A stretch of 64,000 nt of DNA from Symsagittifera roscoffensis (GCF_963678635.1 NC_087067.1:8417716-8481715); one strand, 5' to 3'. Shown: positions 1-11,539, counted from the stretch's first letter. Made by a program: numbers and translations. The notes: a model not told the origin generated them from the letters alone.

Positions 1-840
1 TGGTAACGATACCATGATATCCGGTGCTGTCTGCCAAAAGGGATGACTGGGTTTCCTTTTCTGCAGTGAATGCACATTTTTCTAGCATTTTTTTTTGGCT
101 TTACATTTTTCACAGCTTTTAATCCAATTTTTATTATCTTTGCTAATTGCAGCAGGCCAGTAATTTTTCTCTTGAGTTCATTGAACAATTTTTTGGTAAC
201 AAAAATGTACACAAGACTTTTGTTAGCGAATGAGCATTTGCTCCATAAAGGTCAGAGTCACTACAGTTTGAACTGCGAGGTATAGTTGTTTCGTCGATTT
301 TTTTTAGTAAGTCGTTTTCGATTTTCATTTTTTTGTAATTGATCCAAAACTTGCATCTTGTCTTTGAACAGCATTTCAATCGCTTTTTTCTAGTCTCTCT
401 TTATTTTGTACCCAGTTCTTTGCTGTTCTTTTTGCTTTTGACAAAAGTTGAACTGTGTGCAATTCCAAATCAGGAGTTTTCAGTGCATGATACCAGATAT
501 TGCTCAAAACATCTGTTGTTTTTCTATCTGATTGTTCACCGAGTTGTGGCCAAATCCACATGCAGATTCTACCTGCAGAAAATCCCCCATGCAGACTGAA
601 TGTCGCGAGTTCCAACTACCACTAATGAAGTGGTTAATCAAATATTTCTAGGTTTTAACCTTGAGTTTTCCCTAGATACACTTCCCAATCCTACACTATT
701 TCCTCCTTCTGCAAACGAATCTCACTGCTCCGAGTAGGCTTCGTAGTGAAAAAATTCTCGCCCTTAATAAGGAGTTTGTAAAGGAATTCAGCTGTTTTCC
801 AAGCCCCTCAATAGTTTTAGGTAGAACTCAATCAGTCGTG
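1..840 (-). pseudogene. Decayed retroelement sequence, no intact frame
   Basis: Read on the minus strand this stretch gives short open patches separated by many stops, for example 143-379 and 376-615. It continues from a recognisable Ty3/gypsy-like reverse transcriptase remnant at about 870-1150, so it is probably the downstream part of the same dead element. No RNase H or integrase motif can be picked out with confidence. The assignment rests on adjacency only. Confidence 0.3.
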
Positions 841-869
841 GTACAGCTCGCAGTTGTGAGGCTTTTTTA

Positions 870-1150
870 ATGCTTAATTATGTTTATGTTTTTTCCGGAT
901 CAACATCCACCCGTTGTTTGACGTAATATGCCCAAGAAATGAAATTTTTTGAAAAAATCTGCGTTTGATCCTTTTAGTTTTAACCAAGCTTCCTTCAGCC
1001 GACACAGAATAAGTTCCAACCGCTCTAGATTTTCTCCAAATGTTCTAACAATGACGATAGTATCGTCCAGGTACACCATCGCAGTTTTGAATTATAGTTC
1101 GCCTTAGCATTAACTCCATTAAGTTTTGAAATGCTGCTGGCGCTTCTTCT
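870..1150 (-). pseudogene. Ty3/gypsy-like reverse transcriptase remnant
   Basis: Minus-strand translation in shifting frames gives the ordered landmarks of a Ty3/gypsy reverse transcriptase: an A-P-A-x-F-Q-x-L-M-E-like segment near 1125-1148, then Y-L-D-D followed by a hydrophobic run near 1040-1075, then a N-L-E-R-L-E-L-I segment, and F-L-G near 920-930. In the intact family these are the template-contacting helix, the catalytic YxDD loop and the thumb entry. Several frame changes and stops separate them, so it is a pseudogene. Its upstream part is missing because LINE sequence abuts it at about 1150. Confidence 0.6.
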
Positions 1151-1495
1151 TCTTCTGTGTGGGAGCCGAAACGTGCTCAGAGGCAGCGCTTCGCCAGTTC
1201 GATCGCCTTGATCGGATCGTCGAAAAGGACCGAAAGCTCGGTGTTGGTGTCGCCAAATATGGGTTGTCGGCTGCTGAGAGTTGCTGGACATTCGAGTAAC
1301 CAGTGTTCCAGGGTTTAGTTATCTTGGAGGCATTCTGGGCATTTTGGGTCTGTTGTTGGGTCCATCAGGTGTCGACACGCTGCCAGTTGCATGCTGTGCC
1401 CCGCTCTCAGTCTCGCTAACATGACCGCGTCTCTTGACCGCGACACATCGGCGTTATGAATGCTGTAAATTTTTCCGAAGCTTCTCCTAGTGCCA
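1150..1495 (-). pseudogene. 3' end of a LINE (non-LTR retrotransposon), truncated
   Basis: The minus strand encodes a segment with S-R-S-R-D-A-V-M-L-A-R-L-R-A-G-H, then C-P-E-C, an in-frame stop, and L-E-H-W-L-L-E-C-P. This is the C-terminal end of LINE polymerase proteins: a conserved R-L-R-x-G-H block followed by a CX2C..HX4C zinc-binding motif with the L-E-H-x-L-L-x-C-P signature. The copy ends at about 1150 in a short (GAA)n run, like the simple-repeat tail of many LINEs. Only about 110 codons remain, so it is 5'-truncated. It is richer in GC than its surroundings, which suggests a younger arrival than the gypsy remnant it abuts. Confidence 0.65.
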
Positions 1496-1930
1496 TTTGA
1501 AATTAATTAGAAATTGAACCAATGTTAGCGAAAACATGTTGCCGTTCAATGAGTCAGTGGTCAGTGACAACTTATCTTTTCGATCTGACTTTTTATTTCT
1601 CAATAGTCAACTCCTAATCTGTGGGATCCGTCTTTTTTCATGGATAGCATGGATTGCATGGATGGAGCATGACAGCACAATTTGAGTCAGTTGTTTCAAC
1701 TAGGTTGCCTTTTCTAAATCTTCCACGATATTTTTCATGGCTTTCTGCTTTTCAAAGTTCCTAATTCCGTATGACCGCCGAAAATGTTTTACATTAGCGT
1801 TTAATTTGATTATGTGCTTGATTCTATCCAAAAACCTCAAGTCCATTGAACTGCGTAGAAAGACGTGGTTATGTCTATCAAACATTATCTGTTTTTTCTT
1901 CTTTTCCCGATTAAAATTGTACACTATCTA
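1496..1930. other. Unassigned stretch with no gene seen
   Basis: AT-rich sequence with short overlapping open frames on both strands and no recognisable motif. It lies between the LINE remnant and the gag-like fragment. Confidence 0.4.
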
Positions 1931-2527
1931 GCGTAGCGTGTTTGCCTAATTGAAAATTCTCGCGATGCAGCGGTCGTTCCTTGCTACCAAAAATCCCGAT
2001 AACTTGAATCTGATTTGTCAAGTCGGCGTAATGAGCGATCATGCTGTCATAATATTTTTCAATAGCTTCATTTGGCCTATTCAATACCATCAGAAAAAAT
2101 TTCCTTGGCTTCCACTTATCAATAAATTAGCTACAAATTGTCTGTTATTGTCTTCGAACTCTTCTATGACTTCGACTAAGCCTTCTAGACTACTGAGGGT
2201 GTTTTCTACTAACTTTTTGTGTCTGCTGGGTTCTCGTTCATTTCTCTCTGCTATTGTAAGGTTTTGGACAATTAGGTCTGTATTGAAATTCTCAAATAAG
2301 TTCAGTATTTGGCCGTGACATTTCCCAGAAACACTTCCGTTTCCCTACTTTTTTGAGACAAAAACACACGGACAGTTAAAAAAAATTGAGGGATAAATAA
2401 GAAGAATTCTGTGGATCCATTTTGAATAATTGTTCGCCAAATATTCGCTCTTATCTGAGTTCTGTCCAACTGTTTGCACGGTTCCAGTATCGTACAGGGC
2501 TACAACGCTCGTTTCAAGCATTTTCAC
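1930..2527 (-). pseudogene. Gag-like or coiled-coil coding remnant
   Basis: A minus-strand frame begins with ATG near 2521 (M-L-E-T-S-V-V-A-L-Y) and runs to about 2118. One in-frame TAG at 2345-2347 interrupts it. It includes a charged helical segment (L-V-E-N-T-L-S-S-L-E-G-L-V-E-V-I-E-E-F). A second minus frame with coding-like composition continues from about 2110 to 1935, implying a frameshift. The layout, an N-terminal helical protein upstream of a gypsy-like reverse transcriptase on the same strand, fits gag of that element. There is no zinc knuckle, so the family is not proven. Confidence 0.35.
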
Positions 2528-2764
2528 TCACTGTAGAAGAAAAAATGAATAATGAAAATCAACTTTGGTGGCTAACGAGAGCTAATTTGTCATAAAATTT
2601 ATCGTTCAGAAATTAAAGGCATCTGAACAAATCGAGATTATTTCTGAACCATAAATCGAATTTTTTCTGTTACCTTTTGATAATTAACATTTTTTGATTG
2701 GACGGGTTAGAGCTGATTAGAGCTTTTTCAGCGCTGATTCTTTTTGTGGCTTTTGGAATGAAAT

Positions 2765-3135
2765 GACTTGAGCGGATTTTCAAAAAAAGATTGAAAATTT
2801 TGTCAAATTTTTTTTAGATAGATCAAAATGATTTTCTGAGCTCTCTCAAACCACTATAAAGACCGTAATTTGACCAAATTTTCTGCGCCGCAGCCAAATT
2901 TTTGAAAAAAAAAGGCGTTTTTAGGCACTTTTAAAAACATTTTGCCCAAAAAATTGCGTTATTTCGGCGCGCGCTCCCCCCTCAAAATAAGTATTTATTG
3001 GCGCCAAGGGGTTCATCAGCCAAAAATTCAGGGGTTCATCAGCCAAAATGGATATCTCAAAATAGTTCAAAGGAAGGACCCTTTGGGTCGGCAGGGGGTC
3101 GAATCGCTGAGGGGGAGGGGGGTGCTCTTCTGGGC
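2765..3135. repeat. Family B miniature repeat copy
   Basis: This copy carries the family B order: GAGCGGATTTTC start, GAGCTCTC, a GGCGCGCGCTCCCCC block, a GGCGCC(A/T)A block, GACCCTTTGGGTCGGCAGGGGGTCGA, and a G-rich end. The terminal CAGGGGCGG motifs are eroded. The open frame at 2942-3238 is a by-product of this repeat. Confidence 0.75.
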
Positions 3136-4056
3136 TTTCGATAAACAAGGTCAGCAACTTCTTAAGCGACATAGTTTCCGCGCCGAGCGAACGCTCCAAG
3201 TTACGGCAATAGTGGACCCTTTGGTTGGCTCAATGTAGCTTTTTAAACCAGTTGACGCAAAATTTCGGTTTTCGAAGACATAGGTTAGGATTCATGAACC
3301 CTTAATTTCAACAAATCTGCAAACAGCAGCAACTTGCGAGAAAACCTAATATAAAGCAAAAAAAGTGTAAAAGTGTATCTCAAAAAATTCTCTTTTTTTT
3401 GTTCAAAATGTATCAAAACAGACCAAACAATTTTTAAAAGGAACAAAAAAATGATGTTTTGTTATGCTTGGCTGTTTTCATAAAAAATATTGTTCTAGGA
3501 CGAGTTGCAATTTGACTTTCCTAACTGCTGGCGTTGAGTCTTGATTTTTTAGATCTTGTAATGACAGTGTTTCAGTTGCTGGTTGAATAATCTCACTGGA
3601 GTGGTTTTTCAATTTTCAAGCACGATAATGATAACTTTGCCTTCACCCGAATTGTTTAAACGTGTCGCAGAGAATCAACACAGACGTTTTCCAGCAAGAG
3701 CAGTTGGGAGATAACAGACAAAATTGCAACGACTGTTTGATATCCCAAAAAAAAATGGTGTCGTTCATTTACAACCATCACAGTTAGGTTAGTGAAAGTT
3801 GCATCAGCAACTGTGTCTGTTATAGCCTCAACTGGCTGCGATGGTGCCAGTCAAGCACTTAAGATCGGATATTGTAAAGAAAAAAGGTATAAAAAGATCA
3901 GCTACTAATTGTTAAAAGCTTATGGTTCATAAACATGTCATCCAGTTTCGATTTTCAGTCACGAGCAACCCCATATTGGTCAAAATTAGGCTGATTTTGA
4001 CCCAGTTGTTGAAATCAAAGTTTTCGAATATCCAAGTCTTTCCGAACCGGAAAAAA
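3136..4056. other. No gene seen
   Basis: AT-rich DNA between two repeats. The first 100 bases are somewhat richer in GC and open in one plus-strand frame (ending in TAG near 3238), but no family is recognisable. Nothing else stands out. Confidence 0.4.
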
Positions 4057-4206
4057 AAATTCTTTATAATGAACCAAATATTAATTAAATTCCCTATACT
4101 AAGAAAACATCAAAGATAGAGACCCAGAAAAAAAATATGTGTGAAATAAAAAATCAAAAACCACTGAACAAATTGAGATGTTTTTCAAACTAAAAATCAA
4201 CTTTTT

Positions 4207-4563
4207 CATTAGGAGGCTAAACTGTGCACTGCATAGGCGCAAAGTTTTGTGTCTGTGTGTTCCTGGAATCCAGAGACAAGTCTTTAAATATGTTCCAAAA
4301 TTTAAGTGCATTAGCAACAGCTCAATGTAACTATACAACTGTCTCGTCATTTGTTTGCGGATTCCTTAAACTGTTCTGGATTCCACAAATACAGTTGCGG
4401 ATTCCGCAAGTTCGACTATTTTTTAAATATTTGTTTGTGGAATCCAAAACAGCAAAGAAGATCAAAGAAAAGTAGCAATGTTGCGGATTTCGCAATAAAT
4501 CTGATTTTGGCCTGTTGCGGAATCCCTTTACAGTGCACAGAATGCACAGTTTGGCTCGTAATG
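4207..4563. repeat. Family D miniature inverted-repeat element, copy 1
   Basis: The ends are inverted: CATTAGGAGGCTAAACTGTG on the left and CACAGTTTGGCTCGTAATG on the right. Other copies lie at 8034-8390, 22290-22558 and 41911-42113. This copy is inside the long direct repeat and also occurs in its partner, so it inserted before that repeat duplicated. Confidence 0.75.
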
Positions 4564-5278
4564 TTCAATAAATCTTGCTATAGTTAGCCACTCCTAATTA
4601 AAAAAATCGAAGCAGAAAAAAAATCATTTTCACCTTTGGGAGGCTCCAAATTTGTTTTTAGTCCTTATATAAATAAAATAAACGTAGAGTTTATTTTACT
4701 ACTGGGCCTAATCGGCAGTAAAGCATACAGGTTAAGCATTATTTTTTTTGTAATGGAACCTGTTTGAATTGATAAAAAAAACTGGCATAAAAGTTTCTTT
4801 CGTTTTGTAAATACTTCTGTCTTGTCGTCAGAAACTTTTGTGCGTTCGAATCGAAAAAACAATGATGAATAGCGAGGACTCAAACGGTCCTAGGACAACA
4901 GGTCGACTGGACTTTAAGAAGATGGGATTTCACTTGATCTTTTCCAATACTTTTAAACGCTAAAGATTGTTGTTATGACTCTGAATTGATTTTAAAAATA
5001 AGCAAGTTTATTATACAATACTTTAACTTTTGCCTTTCTTAGACCTCAATGAAAAACTCAAACTATGTAAAAAAGCCCGAAAATATCCAAGAAAGCCTAT
5101 TAAGTAGAAAATTTTATCGAACTACTTTCAATTTATACAAATCTTCTAGTTCTTTCTTGTAGTCCCTCTTTTTAGTTTTGAGCAGTCTCTCAGAGGGTTG
5201 AAATGCAAAACACCGATCAAAAATTTCTTACTGATCAGAAAAAAAAGTAAAAAACAGCGGAAATGTGGATAGAGAATT

Positions 5279-5297
5279 TGGGGGGGGGGGGGGTGGG
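5279..5297. repeat. Poly-G run
   Basis: A nearly pure G homopolymer. The partner repeat has a similar run at about 9115-9131, so the run is part of the repeat and has changed length. Confidence 0.9.
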
Positions 5298-6645
5298 GGC
5301 CATTGTTAGCTTATGAAATGCCAGGACCGAGCCTGATTCATTTGACGAGAAAGAGAAAGCTGTATTTCAAAACAGAAAGATTTTGAGTTGGGAAGGCAAA
5401 ATAGATCAGGTCCTGAATCTAGACGCAAGACGCTCTCTTCACATCTTGAACATCGAAAGAAGATATTGGAGCAACCTGAGACCCATCAGGGCCAGAGCTC
5501 ACAAATTGCAGCTCATAGAAAAAAAGCAATCATTGAAGGCTCAAAAAGAGGATTTTTTATCAAAAGATAGAGAGCAAGGCAATACAATTAAATCAAGTAC
5601 CTGTATTTTTGAGGAAAACTCAAAAGAAAAACTAATAAAAACTTCAAACAGAGATACGAGAAACAGATGGGTATGAGGAGTCTATCCCCAGAAACAAGTG
5701 ATGCGTGAGTGTGGAACCCTCGGACTTCAACTATTTGGGAGCAAGGGTACTGAAATTGGAATTCATTCCCATTCCAGATTACAAGAAGAATCAAGAAGTA
5801 ACTAATGCCCCGACTTATGTCGAGCCGAGTTACGATGGGATCTCTGTCCTCTTTTGATGGGTTGATGAAGTCCATGAAAGCTAGAAGAATGGTTTGTTTT
5901 CGGCATCAGGCTACAAATTCCATCGCCCATAAAAACATTGACACCATTGGTGAGCTTGGAAACAAAAATGATCGAAAATTTTGGAAGTCTGATGGCAGGG
6001 CGTGAGGATTTGCAAACTGAAGTGTCGAAAAAGAATGAAAAAATGAACGAAGAAGCTCAGGCTGGTCCGGAAAAACGGTGCGCTGATTTGACAAGAATGC
6101 AGAAGCCAGTTTGGGCAATTGAGTGATCACAAAAAGAAAACATGCCTAAGGAACAGGAATGCAGCGCGTAAAACAAGCAATCTGAAAGTCAAAATTTGAA
6201 GATGAAAACTGAACTGAATAATATCAGGAAATTATTCGAATCCTTGGTAAAACGCGATGGTTTGGGATCAAAAGATCACCAAACTATGGTAAAATTTGTA
6301 AAGCAACATAGGTGCAAAGATGCGACAAACGATAAGTTCTTTGTCTGAAATTGTTACGAAAAGCTAGAAACCCGACGAGATGATCCCGAAAAAAACGTTT
6401 CCATCGCCGCCCAGTTCATGATCGGGGAGAAAAGTTATGAAATGAAGACCGAGCTGGTCACTCATTTCACCATTTGGCGAATTGTGTTAAAACCCCGACG
6501 ACCTCGTATGAAGTGCACAGAAAACTTCTTCATCAAACGAAAGAATTCATGGCCGTTATGACAAGTATGGCAATTACAGCAGGGATTTCACCGGCACGGG
6601 TTAATGCGGCGCGACTCTATGGATCAGAGAAGATCCTTTGCTAAA

Positions 6646-7883
6646 TGCGGTTCCATCGGCGACCACGTGTCAGCTTACCCACCTAAAATCAAGAGATGAA
6701 TGATATAAGTTTTTATTTCGACGTCACGGATGCAACATACGATAACCACAAAGAGTTGATCAGAGGCCATACATCATATGATGATCCGCGTTTTTTCTTC
6801 TCTAAGGATTTGAATCGCATGGGAACACGATACGCAGCGCAAAAAAAACATAGAAAAAAACTTTAAAGCTCCGGTGCGGTGGACAGTGTCATGCTCGTCA
6901 AAACTTGGACAGAAATTGATTTCGGCAGAGTGGATTTAGTAACGACCAACCGCAAATCAAGGAGGCATCTATGTGGCTGGCAAAAGCCTATAAACTCGTT
7001 GCAGTTGTGTGACAGAAATCTCTGGTTGAGTTCTCTGATTATAAAGAATCTAGATAAGTCTGATCAGTTCACTCTGAAGCGTGACTTCGTAGGGAGTTTT
7101 GACTTGACTTTTGAAAAGAACAACAGCATGATTTGACTCATGAACCTCATACCCCAATATTTTTAAACATAAAACCTAACTTAAAGCCTAAGAAAGCAGC
7201 AGTTGTCTCTTTTAGAATAAAAAGAATGGTTGAATTCGACAATGATAGGCAATTATGTCCTATCGCCAACCCAAATATTCAAAGCTCCTTGATTTGAGAA
7301 ACGTTTTTAAAACTTGGATATGCGTTGCCACTTTGCACCGAGTATCAGTGTGTGGAAATCAATTATCAGAGTATCATTGATATCAACAAGCAGAGCATCA
7401 ATAGAGCTCTGGAAAAGTTCGATCTAACTGATTGTTTGTCTCACGTCAATTAGAAATTCTGGAGAGAAACTTTGTTTTGAAATAATAAGAACATCAATCA
7501 TTACTTGTGTAAGAACAAAAAACCTCAAAATGCGGACATTCAAATCAAGAAAACAGCAGTTTAGGAGCGATCTGAAGTGAGAAGCGATACAATCTAGTGA
7601 AAATCGCAGATGGTTTCTTTTTTTCTGAACTAATATACTTATGACCAGTGCCAACTCATTACCAGCAAAACTTGTGCATCCACACCAGAAAAGTGCAAAA
7701 ACAAAATAAGTGACAAAAGGCGAGCTTGTTCCTCGGGATTTGCTGCTACGCTTTATTTTGTTCAACTGGAGCTTACCCAATAGGGCTTTACTAGCATCTC
7801 AACCTTAAGCGACACACAGTGACGGTGACTATGGCGGCTAAAATCACAACACAAATGGAGATGATTTTGCCGTGGGCAAAAAA
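6646..7883 (+). pseudogene. Coding-like remnants downstream of repeat copy 1
   Basis: A plus-strand frame from about 6695 to 6866 opens M-N-D-I-S-F-Y-F-D-V-T-D-A-T-Y-D and stays open for about 55 codons. A second frame covers 6879-7136. Codon usage looks protein-like, but I recognise no family. Both follow directly on the coding-like patches of the long repeat, so they may be the rest of the same decayed element, present in one copy only. From 7140 to 7880 nothing convincing is seen. Confidence 0.3.
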
Positions 7884-9905
7884 AAATTCTTTATAATGAA
7901 CCAAATTATAATTAAATTCCCTATACTAACAAAACATCAAAGATAGAGACCCAGAAAAAAAATCTGTGTGAAATAAAAAATCAAAAACCACTGAAAAAAT
8001 TGAGATGTTTTTGAAACCAAAAATGAACTTTTTCATTATGAGGCTAAACTTTGTACTTGATAGGCGCACAATTTTAAGTCTGTATATTCCTGGAATCCCG
8101 CGACAAGTCTTTAAACTTGTTCCAAAGTGTAAGTGGATTTGCAACAGCTCAATGTAACTATACACATGTCTCATCATTTGTTTGCAGATTCCACAAACTG
8201 TTCTGAATTCCGCAAATACAGTTGCGGATTCGGCAAGTTCGACTGTTTTTTAAATATTTGTTTGTGGAATCCAAAACAGCAAAGAAGATCAAAGAAAAGT
8301 AGCAATGTTGCGGATTTCGCAACAAATCTGATTTTGGCCTGTTGCGGAATCCCTTTACAGTGCACAGAATGCACAGTTTGGCTCGTAATGTTCAATAAAT
8401 CTTGCTATAGTTAACCACTTCTAAATTAAAAAAATCGAAGCAGAAAAAAAATCATTTTCACCTTTGGGAGGCACCAAATTTGTTTTTAGTCCTTATATAA
8501 ATAAAATAAACGTAGAGTTTATTTTACTACTGGGCCTAATTGGCAGTAAACATACAGGCTAAGCATTATTTTTCTTGTAATGGAACCTGTGTGAATTGCT
8601 AGTAAAAACTGGCATACAAATTTCTTTCGTTTTGTAAAGGCTTATGTCTTGTCGTCAGAAATTTTTGTGCGTTCGAATCGGAAGAACAATCATGAATAGT
8701 GAGGACTCAAACTGGCCTAGGACAACAGGTCGACTGGACTTTCAGAAGATGGGGTTTCACTTAAACTTTTCCAATACTTTTAAACGCTAAAGATTGTTGT
8801 TATGACTCTAAACTGCTCTTAAAAATAAGCAAGTTTTTTATACAATACTTTAACTTTTGCCTTTCTTAGACCTCAATGAAAAACTCAAACTATGTAAAAA
8901 AAGCCTGAAAATATCCAAGAAAGCCTATGAAACAGAAAATTTTATCGAACTACTTTCAATTTATACAAGTCCTCTAGTTCTTTCTTGTAGTCCCTCTTTT
9001 TAGTTTTGAGCAGTCTCTTGTCTCTCAGAGGGCTGAAATGCAAAACACCGATCAAAAATTTCTTACTGATCAGAAAAAAAAGATAAAAACAGCGGAAATG
9101 TGGATAGAGAATTCGGGGGGGGGGGGGGGGGAATTGCCAGCTTATAAAATGCCAGGACCCAGCCTGATTCATTTGACCAGAAAGAGAAAGCTTTATTTCA
9201 AAACAGAAAGATTTTGAGTTGGGAAGGCAAAATAGATCAGGTCCTGAATCTAGACGCAAGAAGCTCTCTTCACATCTTGAACATCGAAAGAAGATTTTGG
9301 AGCAACCTGAGACCCATCAGGGCAAGAGCTCACAAAAAAGCTGCTCATAGAAAAAGATCAAAAATGGAAGGCTCAAAAAGATAATTTTTATCAAAAATAC
9401 GAGAGAGAGGCAATATAGACAATTCAAGTTTCAGTCCTTTTGAGGGAAACATTACCAAAATATCAAACAGAGATACGAGAAACAAATGGGTTTGAAGAGT
9501 CTATCCCCAGAAACAAGTGATGCGCAGACGGTGACCATAATGATTGATGTTGGCATGAGTATGGAAACCTCGGGCTTCAGCTATTTGGGAGCAAGGGTAC
9601 TGAAATTGGAGTTCTTTTCCATTCCAGATTACAAGAAGAACCAAGAAGCAACTTATGCCCCCGACCTATGTTGAGCGGAGTTACCATGGGGTCATATACT
9701 TGTCCTCTTTAGTTGGGTTTATGCGGGTTGTGTCAAAACCCGACGACCTCGTATGAAGTTCACAGAAAACTTCTTCATCACACGAAAGATTTTATTGTCG
9801 TTATAACAAGTATGGCAATTAAAGCAGGGACTTCACCGGCAGGGGTTACCTCCGCGCGACTTTATGGATCAGAGAACTTTATAAGGAACTTTATCTGCTT
9901 TGCTC
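7884..9905 (+). repeat. Long direct repeat, copy 2
   Basis: Collinear with 4057-6645 apart from a deletion of about 0.6 kb near 9715 and scattered small changes. The plus-strand patch 9486-9674 is open here for 62 codons where copy 1 has stops, and 9713-10042 is open across the deletion junction. The shared low divergence suggests a fairly recent segmental or transposon duplication. About 1.2 kb separates the end of copy 1 from the start of copy 2. Confidence 0.7.
8034..8390. repeat. Family D miniature inverted-repeat element, copy 2
   Basis: Same ends and length as the copy at 4207-4563 and in the same relative position within the long direct repeat. Confidence 0.75.
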
Positions 9906-10096
9906 AGAGTAACAAATTATTTAAAATAACACGTGGCGTTCATCATGATAGAGGGACTGAATGTTGGAATTTTATTTTCTTTCATTTTCAGCCAATCAGA
10001 ATTGAGGATTCAAAAATCTCAAAGAAATCTCGAAATTTTTAAAATAGATGCAAGAATAAATGCAGGCCAATAAATTTAATTTTGACTGATTAGAAA

Positions 10097-10150
10097 GTAA
10101 GCAGATACATAAATTTCCAAAGAATTTGGAAAATTCATGTATCTGCTTAT
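10097..10150. repeat. Short hairpin
   Basis: Two arms of about 25 bases (GTAAGCAGATACAT.. and ..ATGTATCTGCTTAT) are near-perfect inverted copies separated by only 3 bases. Such a structure is often the core of a small palindromic repeat. No loop long enough for a microRNA precursor is present. Confidence 0.7.
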
Positions 10151-10220
10151 TTTTTACAAAATAGAGTTCGGTAAAGGAAAAACATAAAACCGACTTTTTT
10201 AAACTAAAAAAGTTCATTTT

Positions 10221-10741
10221 TTATCTGCACAAATTCTACAGCAAAGCTATGGCGCTATAATTAGTTTTTTAAATAAAGACTTCGGTTTTGTGCAAATATC
10301 GGTTGGTCAACCGGAACGTCTAACTATTCTGATTGGTTAATAGTTTTCTTTTAAACGGTTCCTCCATCATAAGAAAATTCCCTAGAATAACCGACATACC
10401 TCATTTTTGTTAAGAATTTTTTCTGAGTCTGGTTAAATCGCCACTTAAACGTTTAAAATGTGAGATAAATTGCACAATCATGAGCGCAAATATTCAATTG
10501 CACATTCAAGGAATTTCCCGCACAAATTGTACAGCAAAGCTGTGCCGCTACAATTAGTTTTTTTAAGTAAAGACTTTGGTTTTGTGCAAAATCCGATTGG
10601 TCAACCGGAATGTCTAACTATTCTGATTGGTTAAATGTTTTCTTTTATACGATCCCTTCGTCATACGAAAATTCCCTAGAATAACCGACACATCTCATTT
10701 CTGTAACGAAATTTTTCTGAGTCTGGTCACTTAAACGTTCA
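10221..10741. repeat. Tandem duplication (period about 294 bp) running into the assembly gap
   Basis: 10221-10456 and 10515-10741 are copies of one unit, starting at GCACAAATT.TACAGCAAAGCT and ending at GAGTCTGGT..CACTTAAACGTT. Each copy carries GATTGG (inverted CCAAT) motifs: near 10332 in the first copy and near 10595 and 10625 in the second. The second copy ends exactly at the run of N, so the real array is probably longer. It lies 320-840 bp upstream of the first coding exon of the coiled-coil gene. Confidence 0.8.
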
Positions 10742-10941
10742 NNNNNNNNNNNNNNNNNNNNNNNNNNNNNNNNNNNNNNNNNNNNNNNNNNNNNNNNNNN
10801 NNNNNNNNNNNNNNNNNNNNNNNNNNNNNNNNNNNNNNNNNNNNNNNNNNNNNNNNNNNNNNNNNNNNNNNNNNNNNNNNNNNNNNNNNNNNNNNNNNNN
10901 NNNNNNNNNNNNNNNNNNNNNNNNNNNNNNNNNNNNNNNNN
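10742..10941. other. Assembly gap (200 N)
   Basis: A run of exactly 200 N, a conventional placeholder length. The true size and content are unknown. Any open frame across it is meaningless. Confidence 1.
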
Positions 10942-11064
10942 ACTTTTTTTAATGCTTTTTTTCGTACCCACTTGAAAATGTAAAATGTAATTTTCCGTGG
11001 AAAGGGAAAAGAGCCACTTTTAAGAAATAGCTGAACTCGACACGCGATCGTTTTACAATCAATC

Positions 11065-11253
11065 ATGACGTCATCACAGACGGGAATTGCGAAGCAGAAT
11101 CTGCTGAGTGAGCCGTTCTTCCAGGAGATCATGAACGAACTGGAGGAGCCTGTGAATGAGGAGACTCTTGAGAAGCAGCAGAGGAAGTACCGGGCCATGA
11201 AGAATGACCTGTACGTGTTTTACCACGAGGGCAAGCAGAATCTGCTCAAACAG
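11065..11253 (+). CDS. Coiled-coil protein gene, first coding exon
   Basis: Sixty-three codons from ATG at 11065 (M-T-S-S-Q-T-G-I-A-K), followed by a donor site after CAG (CAG|GTATCA) in phase 0. The exon is rich in G and A, in strong contrast to the AT-rich intron after it. The peptide is highly charged and helical (E-I-M-N-E-L-E-E-P-V-N-E-E-T-L-E-K-Q-Q). No signal peptide is seen. I chose this ATG because it opens the coding-like composition; sequence upstream is AT-rich and close to the assembly gap, so an extra 5' exon cannot be excluded. Family not recognised; the overall style resembles cytoskeletal, ciliary or centrosomal coiled-coil proteins. Confidence 0.75.
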
Positions 11254-11308
11254 GTATCACCCATGCAATTTCATGTCTTTTTTTCAGACAATTTATTTTC
11301 CCCAGCTC

Positions 11309-11497
11309 GGCTCTTTTTCAATTTGTTCCTCACCTGCAAATTTTTGAAGATAAATTTTCTGTTCACTTTTTTTATTGTAATTAAAATTGGCATGTCGACT
11401 AATCAGTCAATGACAAACCTATTTTTTGTAACAATCGGACAATGTGAACAGAAAAATTGCTTATAAAATTTTTGCAGGGGGAAAAGGAAAAAGAGCC
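11309..11497. repeat. Family C miniature inverted-repeat element, copy 1
   Basis: Begins GGCTCTTTTTC and ends GGAAAAAGAGCC. The two halves are also inverted copies of each other (CTGTTCAC near 11358 against GTGAACAG near 11444). Confidence 0.75.
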
Positions 11498-11539
11498 GAA
11501 AGGGGGTGAAAGGGGGGGGGGTGGATGCTTAACAAGAGC

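Larger units (their letters stand above)
4057..6645 (+). repeat. Long direct repeat, copy 1 (decayed coding-like element)
   Basis: From the shared start (ATTCTTTATAATGAACC) to about 6645 this region is collinear with 7884-9905. Copy 1 keeps about 0.6 kb (5867-6477) that copy 2 lacks. Between 5340 and 6640 the plus strand reads like decayed protein-coding DNA. There are long lysine/glutamate-rich helical patches (5383-5676, 5938-6126), a Y-L-G-A-R-V-L-K-L-E-F patch near 5740, and an M-K-T-E-L-N-N-I-R-K-L patch near 6200, all broken by stops and frame changes. I do not recognise the protein. It could be an unidentified transposable element or an old gene duplicate. Confidence 0.7.

Noticed and set aside
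10645-11198. Open frames spanning the run of N
   Set aside because: The N run is an assembly gap; nothing can be translated through it.
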